Shown: positions 54,667 to 64,000 of the stretch, in pieces
Layout of the letters: every line of letters starts with the position of its first letter
Numbering within the stretch: position 1 is the first letter of the stretch
Assembly: GCA_963576565.1 (NCBI GenBank)
Contig: OY755046.1
Coordinates: 56,647,471 to 56,711,470, forward strand
Source: Aspidapion aeneum
Lineage: Eukaryota; Arthropoda; Insecta; Coleoptera; Brentidae
Direction of reading: 5' to 3'
Length of the DNA: 64,000 nt
Notes under the pieces: model-generated
What the model was told of the DNA's origin: nothing
The model's database searches: none
Seen by the model: the letters and a program-made list of their open reading frames with translations, nothing else
Made by a program: the position numbers and the translations under genes

Positions 54667-57258
54667 CAGTGAAAGTCGGATATAACGACGCACAATGGGT
54701 TATATGAGAGGACTAGCGCGACACTCAGTTTTAACCCACTTTTAGACATCGGATCAACTTCAAATTTGGTACACACTTAAAGTTCCGATGATAATACAAT
54801 ATACTGATATTATGAAGTGCACAGCTCCCCCCCCCTATTTGAAAATGCTGGAGGGAGGCTACTATCTAAGTATGTCCGATATCGTTCAAAATTGGTATGC
54901 AGGGACTTTTGGGGATGGGGGTCAAGAATTTTAAATTAGATTTTTAAAATTGTGAAAGTAACGCCCCCCTCTCCCTTGGACAATTTTGACCATCTTGTAC
55001 ATATCCGATCAACATCAAAATTGTTGTGGACTTATAGTTATTATAAGTTACAGTGCCAATACAATACAATATTATAATGCTTTAAAGTTGGCAACCCCTC
55101 ACCTCTTTGAACAGGCTGGAAGGGGACCATCTAAGTATGTCCGATTTTGTTCAAAATAGGTATGTAAGGACTTTTGGGTATAGGGATTACGAATTTTTAA
55201 TTATATTTTTAAAATTGTGAATTGGACGCCGCCCTTGTCCCTCTTATAAGTCAATTTTGACCAACTTGTACATATCCGTCCAACATCAAATTTGGTATGG
55301 ACTTATAGTTACAGCGACAGTAGAATATTATAAAGCTCTAAAGTTGGAAACTCTCCACCTTTAAGGATAGCGGAGGGGTTTTCGGGGTTTAGGATCACGC
55401 ACCATATTTTTTCTTATTTAATAAGCTTTCGAAGTTTTCACAAGTTGGGTCTACCAGTTGCAAAAGAGGTTGGATGTTACTAACTTTTTACTTAAGTTTT
55501 TTAATTAAATTATAAATTTTACTTAAAAGGATATTTTTTATTGTCTAAAAATAACAAGAAAGTAAAGGTTAGCTTTTTTTAATATTTGACAGGTCAAGAA
55601 AAGTAGTTTATCTTTTTTCTTTTTTAATAAGCTTTCGAGCAAGGTGCCACAAGTGGGTTATCTAATTTGAAAAAAAAAGTTTTATGCGAGTAGACCCCTA
55701 TATAAAAAAATTTCGAACAGAAATTTTGCTCGTTAAAAATCTTAGTCGCAGTACTTTTGGATTTTTCAGAATAATCTAAATTCAATCCGCTGTCGAATTT
55801 ATTCCATTTGGCTGATACACTGATTGTATAAAGACCACGTACATGGCAGTGTACCCCCAAAAAACAGGGGCCGCGAGGGTCAGCAGATTTTTTGTTTTTT
55901 TAGTCAAATAGACCCCTCTCTCTAATATTCTGGTGGAGATTTTACTAAACTTTGCTAAGCTTGTTTCTGCAGACTTTACAAAGAAAAATAGAGACGAAAA
56001 TAAACGTAATATATTTTAAAAAATTTTAACCATAAAAAGGGTTATGGAATTAGGAAATTACTAGTAGTTTTTAAAAGTGCAGTTACTGCTTATGCCCACT
56101 TTATACCCATATACCCAAAAAGTGCTGTTTGTATTGTAATTTTTTTTTATTTAAAAATACTGTAAAAATACATACATTTTTCTCCCAAAATATTTTTCAA
56201 CTTTGAGGCTCTGTTACAGAGAAATACATTAAGACTTTTTTTATCAGTTGCATTTTTTTTATTAACTGCATTATCTGTAATACATTTGGGTGGGTTTGGT
56301 TATCATAATTTAAAAAACATATACAGGGCTAATGTCGTGCTAGCTCCGCCATATAAACCATTGTGCGTCGTTATAACAAGACTTACTTATTTTTTAAAAA
56401 AAATATCTCTATGTTACAACTTTTTTATTACTTTCCCTAAAAATACATGAACAGTCGGATAAATTCATCATATTCAATATAAAAAAGTAAACCTACTGAA
56501 ACAAGTAAGACGTACCTAAATATTATGCACATATGTATTAATATCTGCAATAGCGAAACATAGATACATTTTAGTTAATCAAATAATCTGTCATTTTTGC
56601 TTGTTTTTTAAAACGTGAGTACTGACTCCTTCTAGAAGCATTTTGTCACTGGAATGACAAAAGTACTATTGAGGATTTTCACAGCTCGTAAAGCTTCTAA
56701 AGTAGATGGTGGTCTAAATTATATACGTCTTTACTATTTTGATGCGGGATCTCTTGATTCGCAGGCACTTCAGCTGCAATTGCTCATCGGACAAAGAACT
56801 GTTTGCTTCCAAGTAAAGATCAACATTTACAAAATCTGTCCATAATTCATCTGACAAGTAAAGGTTATCTTTAATTACAACGAGAGTCATGTCATCTTCT
56901 GTTTCGAGGCCATTATTCGTTCTTCTTTCCAACTGGGCCAAAGGAATATTATCTTCTTCTGAGTCGTCTTCAAAATCGTCAGTGTCAATCAGTCAGTCAG
57001 TGTAATTCCCCGATAATTTTTAAAGCTATGCATAATCACCAGGCAAAAATCGATGGTAGTAAGTCGTTATATCTGGCCTGTCACATTCAAAATTTGCGTT
57101 ATTCTGGAAGCTTAAAGCGACTTCGTCGCTATAACCGGCGTGGCTATAACCAGACTTTATCTGCATACATTAAACGTAAATCCAACCAAACTACGCAGTC
57201 TCCGTCGTAATATGCGACTTGTTGTTATAAGCGACGTCGTTATTCGCGACTTTTACTG
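54667..57258. mobile_element. Tigger/pogo-like element remnants, nested
   Basis: The left end is TA followed by CAGTGAAAGTCGGATATAAC (54667) and the right end is GCGACTTTTACTG followed by TA (57258), matching pogo/Tigger-type ends with TA duplication. An inner inverse copy of the left sequence (TATAAACCATTGTGCGTCGT) lies at 56334-56385, so two related elements are nested or fused. The minus-strand frame 56714-56941 is acidic and could be a transposase tail, but I cannot confirm it. Confidence 0.6.
54770..55345. repeat. Tandem units of the CCGATGACAATAC superfamily
   Basis: Three diverged units with CATCGGATCAACTTCAAATT, GTTCCGATGATAATACAATA and TCCGAT(A/T)TCGTTCAAAATTGG-like blocks. They resemble 30095-30740 and, more distantly, the 129-bp array. 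They sit inside the Tigger-like region. Confidence 0.65.
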
Positions 57259-58431
57259 TACTTTCATTTATAATAGTCCACCAGTAGAGCGGGAATGAAA
57301 CTTGGGTATTAATAAAGAAACCGATCTGCAAATTTCACTGTTTTTTTGAGCTCTTGAAAACGGTGCTCAAATTTTTGCTATACCATGTAGTTTTTATCAC
57401 ACGAGGGCTTTTTGAAAAAACCGTAAATTCAATCATTCAACAAACCTTTATATGTCAAATTTTTGACAGAACGAGTAGTATTTGATAGAAGTCCATTAAA
57501 ATAAAAAAATGTTAAAGACGCGGATCTGGAATATTTTTAAAAATCGCTTTAATTTTTTATAAGAGATCTCAAAAGCCAAATGAATTCTTCAAGTTTAATT
57601 TTTTTGACACTTAAAAAATAATTTTCTTCTCACCTAGGTGATCCGTGCTACATGAATTGAGGGAGGTAGGCTGTGGTACTGCGTTTGGATGAATACCAGA
57701 TTACCAGTTGACATATTATGTATACCCATGTTTAGAAACTATACATGGGTAATTCAAAAATCTTACCTATTTAAGAATAATAAAAATTAGGTTAAAGAAT
57801 GTTTAGGCATCTTATTTAAGTCATCTAATAGATTTTAATGTCTTTGAGCCAGAGTAATTGAAAACCGATTTAAAAGGCATTTTCGCCATCACCTTTTTGG
57901 CACCTTATTAATAATTTGTGTTTCAAAATGTGATAATTGAGAGTCTTGCCCACATAGTAGCCAAGTAAACAAAGTTATTTACTTTTTTAGCACTGTTACA
58001 ACAAATAGAACTATCTCTCTTAGGGGAAGGGAGTGTAAAAACGGGAACTAATGAGTAAAGTGGGATTAATATTTAAGCAATAAAAATGGCTTGGAGCCAC
58101 TGTTTACTTCTGGTTGTAGTTTAAAAGAAAAACGAGTCAAAAATAAGTACACATGATAAAAAAATATATTTATAGTGCTTACTAAATGTATAGCAACCTC
58201 AGAACTGTAATTAAAACAATTTCAAAGCCAAAATAAAACAAAAATACAAAAAAATTGTCGCAAAATATCCAAACCCGCTATAAAATACAATGCAACTGGC
58301 TAACTGTGACGTACCACTGACGTAACGGCCGCCATGACACCCGAGTTACCAGGCAACCGGTTTATTTACAAACCGTGAGTACCGACTCCGATCGCCACGC
58401 GTCGAAGGCACTTACTCCGTTTTCAAGCGAA
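57259..58431. other. Intergenic stretch
   Basis: No supported gene or repeat. A G+C-richer patch near 58300-58400 has no assigned role. Confidence 0.4.
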
Positions 58432-59260
58432 TAGGGACTTATTGCAATAGTGCCAGGCACTAATTGTGCCGGGCACTATATTGACAGTTTCGCATTATAA
58501 GAACAGCTGTCTTCTTTCAAAATTAGGCCATTGTGTATTATAAGAGCCGGAATTAATAGTAACGCCACTATTAATGAAAAATAAACGACTGGATTTATAA
58601 ATTCAACTTTGGTATATCAATTTTAAAAGATCAACTGGACCCAGTTTTGTAAAAAGCATCCAACACACACGAAGTGTGTTTTGCAGAATTTTTAAATAAA
58701 TTAATTGTTTTAGCCAAGATATTGATAAACCGCTACATTTAAACCTTTTTTTTTTGAATACTTACAAAAAAACAAGTATTTTTCAAAAAACTTGCTTTTT
58801 TAAGTGTAGCATTGATTTTTTGGGGCTTTCTGCAAAACAGAAAATTAGAACCCAGTTTTGTAAAAAGCATCTAACCCACACGAAGTGTGGTTTGCATGCT
58901 TTCTGCAAAACAGAAATTTTGTAATCCACAGCAAAACAAAAATGATTTTAGAAAAAAAAACAAGTAATTTGTCGACCAAGTGGTTTGGATTGTTTCTGCA
59001 GAAAAATAATTCAAGATTAATAAATAGGTATTTCTTTTAATAGTAGATTTTACCTTGAATCGCTAAGATAGCATTTGGTCGTTTTATGCAAAATGAAGAA
59101 TGGGTCAAAGCAAATCGAAAAATAACGTTAGCTCTAATTTTACTATTATGTGGGTTGGTCGCTTTCTGCAAAACTGGGCCCAACTGTCAGTTTTTAATGC
59201 GAAACTGTCAATATAGTGCCCAGCACAACTTCTGCCTGGCTTTATTGCAATAAGTCCCTA
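58432..59260. mobile_element. TAGRGA-ended element, copy C, interrupted
   Basis: Terminal repeats TAGGGACTTATTGCAATA and the inverse ending at 59260. Shared interior blocks AGTGCCAGGCACTA and TTTGGTATATCAATTTTAAA. Split by the insertion at 58638-59180. Without it, length returns to ~285 bp. Confidence 0.75.
58638..59180. mobile_element. Nested insertion with CCCAGTTTTG ends
   Basis: Ends CCCAGTTTTGTAAAAAGCA and the inverse GCTTTCTGCAAAACTGGG. CAACTG flanks both sides (58632-58637 and 59181-59186), consistent with a short target duplication. An internal second copy of CCCAGTTTTGTAAAAAGCAT lies near 58860. No transposase frame; superfamily unknown. Confidence 0.7.
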
Positions 59261-59604
59261 ATAACTAGTAATTACTAGTATTTACCGTTAGGCGTTCAAG
59301 CGGCTTTGGTAGAGTAGACGCGGCGAGAGTTGATGCCACGCACATCATCAATGTTATCTTGATATTGGTAGTTGCGGTCGGATAGTGCCGTGCGGAATAA
59401 ATTACACATAATAATTTATTCAACTTATTCCCAATATAAAACACTACGCCTATGGATTTCCGAAACAGTCAATCACAAGCTAGAGGCGGCCAGTAGATCC
59501 CCCTCAGCCGTGACGTTGGTGGCTTCAACTTTCGCCGCGCGAACTCTAAATACCACTCCTTGAAGAGTGACGTCACGAATGATCGCTTTGTACGTCATCG
59601 TTTA

Positions 59605-59998
59605 TTACCAGTAAGTATAGTCTAAATATACGCATTTGCAATGACGTCACCAGGTGAGAAAAAAAAGTATGGCATAGATTCTTTTTTATATTTACTATCG
59701 CTGTATCACATTCTCAAATTGTAGTGGGATTCAATTTCGGACTTGTTCCCTTTCCAGTTGCAAAAAGCCAATATATTAAAAATTATCAGCTGCGATTGTT
59801 CATTGTACATATTATATTTGTTTCTTGGCATTTTACAACTTTTTAAAATAATTTCCGACAAGTTGACAAACTCATATTTTGATTTACAGTGACGGATACT
59901 ACTAAAAAGTTTATTGTCACCGCTGTTTATAATATACTAAACAAAGATAAACAAAAATGTCGTCATTACAAATGCGTATAATTTGGACTATACCACAT
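59605..59998. mobile_element. Foldback MITE
   Basis: TATAGTCTAAATATACGCAT at about 59617 is mirrored near 59960-59993 (ATGCGTATAATTTGGACTAT), along with TGACGTCA/TGTCGTCA next to each. About 310 bp lies between, with no gene. Confidence 0.6.
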
Positions 59999-62900
59999 TT
60001 TCGAGGAAGGTTATTGGGTTTTCTAACCTCAAAATCATTTGTTTTGTTTCTTTTTGCGTAAATTTTTACAACGAGCGGAATTTATCGTGTGTGCCTCAAT
60101 TATGAGAGAAAATTGTACTAAGAGACGGCCTCCTCTATATTGTCTCGCCAAAATGTTTTCCGTTTTATCAACCCTTGGCTTCCTCTAAGTTTTTAAAAGT
60201 AGACTTTAATACACGAAATATAATTATTATGCTCATTTCGAATCAAATATGCCAGTATATGAGAGTCGGTCGAAAATAAAGGCAAGAAGATTATTATTCA
60301 TCTTTTAAAAAGCGCACTAAAACCAACTAAACATCTTTAAAAAATCGCAAAATGCAACAAAAAACAATAACCGGTTATAAAAAAAGCCATTCAAGCGGTG
60401 TTTCTGTGGTAATAGGCTAAAGGCCTAAACAGCTGATTTTAAATGTGAACCAAGGGATAACCAGAGGGTAATTACCTAGTTATTCGCTTGAAAACGGCTA
60501 TTAATTCGGTCTCGCAAAGACGCATGCGCATTCTGCTTCAAATGAATACGCGCCTTTACCGCAAAGAATATTATAGCAATATCCTTTGTGCCTTTACATA
60601 GGACAAACTTAAAACTCACAAAAATGTAGGACAAAATTAATGGCTTAAATAAACCTAACATTTTCCTATTTATTCATTATTTGTCGACGCCTTGCCTAAA
60701 ATTTGCCGCATACATTTGCATTTATTTGGTTCTCAAATGGCAAAGTTTTCAGCATGAATTTCAGTTTTGTATGTTTTAATTCTGTTAGTTTTTGGTGTAT
60801 ACATAAAATAAAGTTTTTGGCACACGGTTTCCCAATTAGTATGTCTAGTGACGTATGTAGGGGGGGACCTGGGGGGCCCCGGTTCCCCCCTCGAAGCTAA
60901 GAAGATTTTTTTAGACATTTTCCACATATTTCATGAATACAAACATAAAATAGCATAAAATAGGGCCTCGTGAGGTCTCGCCCCCCCCTCTCAAATGTGT
61001 CTCGGACCCACCGCAAAACTTTTTTCTGTATACACCACTGAGTTTATCTGTACAAAGAAATTATACAACAACTTTCCTTGACGGTAAAAAACCAAAATAA
61101 AGGTAGCAAATTGACAACCTCTATCAAGACCCAAAATTTACACTATTTTTGCCAAAGCAACAAGCCGATTGAAGTGAGCCGAGAGCCGGCGGCCTTCGAT
61201 ACGATTACAAAGTAGGGATTCGCTTCAAATCAAAACAAATACAATGAATGGTGTACAAGTATTGGTTTTAATTGAAAATTACAAGAATAGACCTGTCATA
61301 TGGGATCCAAAGAATAAAGACTATTTAAAAAACATTTAAAAGAAGATGCGGGGGTAGAAATTGGTACTGTGTGATGTGATAAACCTAGGGACTAAAGTGC
61401 CACTTTTAACTTTGCAACAAAAAGTTTGTAGCCCGACCGTATGGATGGCCACAATTTGCTAAGGACTTAAACAAGACCTCAGTGCCAAGGTTTATATGTT
61501 ACTAGCCTAAAACAAAATGGCTTTGCCAGTTAGCCCGACTCGCACGAACCGCAGCGTAAAAAAATTGCCTTAACCAGACAGAATAACTCATAAAAGATGT
61601 ATAGGTTATTATTGAAAAAGCGTACACCTTTCATTTTACCATCCAAAATTAAATTAGTGTTTAGTATATTAGTTATTTTTCTTGTACAAATAAATTTGCC
61701 TCCAGTATTGCTGCAAAGCACTACATTTAGTTTGATGCTAAAGTTGCTATTTATTGTTAATATTTGTGTGCGACTGGCCCAAACGTCATACTGCGTTATC
61801 ATAACCGGTTAGGGGTTTGCATCCACTAAAATAAAATAACCTAAACCTAAGTCGTGTTTAATGTTTATATATTTAGTATGTGTCGCCGTTTATTAAAAAC
61901 AAATATTCTTATTTTTTTCAATAAAATAACATTTTATACGCGCACTTTGGTGAAGCATCATTACCGTTACCAGTTTGTAATTCCTAAATATCTACAGCAA
62001 GAGGCGCCGCGAATTGTTCAAATTCCTTTAACTTCTCTCAATACAGAGATCGCAACGCCCAAGTAAAGCCACATTTGTAATGTGTAGTTTTTAGCGTTAA
62101 AACGTGCATAGGTAAGCTTGTCCGATCATAAGTGGTAATTACCGTTATTAGTATATTAAGGTAAATAAAATATATCTATTTTGCATTGTATACATTTTTA
62201 TGTATTTTATAAAATTTATTACCCAAAGAAAAAAAAACACATTTCCGTTATCATCATCATTATCAAGGTTTAGTTTGCGCCTCTTTATAGATTTTATAAA
62301 GATGTAAAACATTTATTTAAAGTAATATACAGGGTGGGTCAACGAAAACGTATACGGGATGCCTAAAAATTTTTTATTAAAGAAATTTATTTTAAATATA
62401 TGTGAACCTTTTCAAGAATTTTTTCAAGATATATATATTTATGTCTCAAATTCACTGGGTACTTTGTTTTAATTTAATGTTTCGAATTCGCTGCGAGCTT
62501 CGAACAATGCGGTCTTCGAGAATGGTACTAGCGTCCACACTAGCGAATAAATCCCGCTCGGTGCCCGAAGCTCGAGGTTCGCTAATGAGTACCCGCCTTT
62601 ACGTTGCCAGATTTTGGGCCAAGCGACCCGTGGGGCTTCATTTGCGAATTTTAACCGGCAGTCGACGGAACCTTGCACGCCCAGACATATGCCACAACGC
62701 AGCCCACGAGAAAGACCGGCCCGGGCGCGGAAATATCACGTGATCGTAGGAGGCTCATAAAAAAACGCCTCACGCCCGCTGTCATTATAAAACATGTGTG
62801 TTTTCAGTTTTGGTATGTTTGTGTACGTCGATTTTTTTTTAATTCGGGCACGAGTTTTATGTGAATTTTATCAAAGTTATTAAAATAACGCAGCCCACGA

Positions 62901-64000
62901 AAAAGACTGTAGTGGGCTTCGTTAAAATAATTAATGGCTAATGAGTAAATTATAAAGAAAATACCTATAAGATAAACAATGCCGCGAACGTGTAATTAGT
63001 GTTATTCCTTGTCGGTCCAACTAAAACTAAAACCTAATATGTTGCAAACGGGAAAGAAGTGCTAAAACATAAGATCTTGGAAAAGATTGATCAAGTAATA
63101 GACATCCTTAGTGACATTTTCGATAGTGAGAGTGAAAAATGTGTTCAGTTGTCATTTCTTATTGAACAATTAGGTCTCTTGAAAAGGTAACCTGAGAATG
63201 GAAGATATGGTGGATACACTTTAATGTTGGCTCCAGTGCATACACGTCAATTTACAATACAATACAAAAACTGATTTGTAAAATATTGTTAACAGATAGT
63301 AATCTCTCTAGTGTGAAATATTTAAAAAGTAAGATACAGCTTTTAATGAACCTTACACTTTAATGAAATATATATTAAACTTTGTGCTGGGTAATTTTTC
63401 AAAAAATTATTGACGACCACTACATTCAGTTCATTGAATGTGAAAACCATCTCACTTATTCACAAAATCACTTGTTTCTTTTTAATAAATTATTGTGAAA
63501 TGTTTTGTATTGAAAATTTTTCTTCAGATAACTCTAGCGAGTATTTTTGTGGAGAAAAACTATTGTCAAAGCTTGAAAAAATTAGTTTAAGGGCATGTAA
63601 AGTTTTTTAAAATAATTTTATTAAAAAGCACAATGATTTAGTGTCTGCTAATAAATCTTTGAATAAGAACTCAAGATGATGACACTCAAAGAAAAATTAA
63701 AAAACTAAAAGCTTAGGTTTGATATGTCCAATTTTGAAAGACTTGTATAGACAATGAATACAAACTATCGTGTATTCATTGGTATAGATTTGAAGTTACT
63801 AACGATATTATGTACCTAATATATGTACCTGAAGAGTTCAAATTTTATATAATTTTTTATTTTATAAATTCAGTTATTTTATCCATAATAAACACATATA
63901 TCAGACAAATATTTTTGTCAATTTTTGCCTATAAAACAACAAAAATTTTTTGTTAATTTATTTAAATTGTGTAAAAACATATAATATATTAAGCAATACA
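59999..64000. other. A+T-rich tail without recognisable genes
   Basis: Open frames here (for example 61530-61812, 61854-62066 and 62402-62743) lack family features. At about 60845-61040, GTGACGTATGTAGGGGGGG and CTGTATACACCACTGAG may be decayed inverted ends. A single mariner-like end, TACAGGGTGGGTC, occurs at 62329. A G+C-richer patch at 62490-62760 has no assignable content. Confidence 0.5.

Noticed and set aside
61530..61812. Hydrophobic 71-codon plus-strand and 90-codon minus-strand frames
   Set aside because: Overlapping frames on opposite strands in A+T-rich DNA with no recognisable family, so coding is not supported.
63025..63610. Possible decayed transposase in the last kilobase (short frames around ILEKIDQVIDIL and ENGRYGGYTLMLAP)
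   Set aside because: The pieces are brief, in different registers, and match no family I can name with confidence.

Overview
The window reads as non-coding, repeat-dominated DNA from an animal nuclear genome, most likely an arthropod and probably an insect. It is A+T-rich. I see no bacterial-style gene packing and no complete host gene. What can be recognised are transposable elements: non-LTR retrotransposon pieces, hAT, Tc1/mariner-like and Tigger/pogo-like elements, many foldback elements, several tandem arrays, and one giant palindromic element. The TATA plus TCAGTT initiator spacing upstream of the one intact gene is the arthropod core-promoter form. I cannot name the species.

The centrepiece is 6465-26248, a 19,784-bp element made of two nearly identical inverted arms (6465-16148 and 16620-26248) around a 471-bp GC-rich spacer. 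Its ends read 5'-AG...CT-3' and it is flanked by a 6-bp direct repeat (GATATG), which fits Polinton/Maverick termini and target-site duplications. Each arm carries one uninterrupted 1244-codon protein-primed family-B DNA polymerase gene. The two copies point outward, away from the centre, and differ at only three residues. I find no integrase, packaging ATPase, protease or capsid gene. Inward of each polymerase lie its TATA/Inr promoter, a ~22-bp tandem array, a 7-bp (CACTTGT) array with a higher-order duplication, a TCTG/TATG microsatellite and ~2 kb without an open frame. The 7-bp arrays differ between the arms by exactly eight units (56 bp). The element sits in a short ACAGGACCC-type minisatellite.

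Left flank (1-6464): a TA-flanked foldback MITE, a palindromic GAGACGAGA minisatellite, a second foldback, and a 5'-truncated non-LTR retrotransposon with a 10-bp target duplication, inserted in a dispersed repeat that recurs at ~36.6 kb.

Right flank, 26-37 kb: a LINE 3' end, a GGCGCC-rich 14-16-bp repeat, a twelve-copy ~129-bp array, a related ~275-bp duplication, several foldbacks (the largest centred near 33.9 kb) and a hAT element nested in another element with a clear 8-bp duplication. 38-41 kb: copies of a CAGGGCTATC-ended family carrying a conserved TGACGTCA octamer, one interrupted by a second hAT element. 42-46 kb: a SINE-like element, small elements, a foldback and a ~160-bp array. 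46-54 kb: broken LINE endonuclease and reverse-transcriptase pieces, a hAT transposase remnant and a Jockey-like reverse transcriptase with frameshifts. 54.7-57.3 kb: Tigger/pogo-like remnants. 58.4-59.3 kb: another nested element. The last ~4 kb is A+T-rich with nothing I can assign.

Apart from the polymerase pair, every recognisable coding sequence is a broken transposon gene. The two polymerase copies are the only genes here that could plausibly still make protein.
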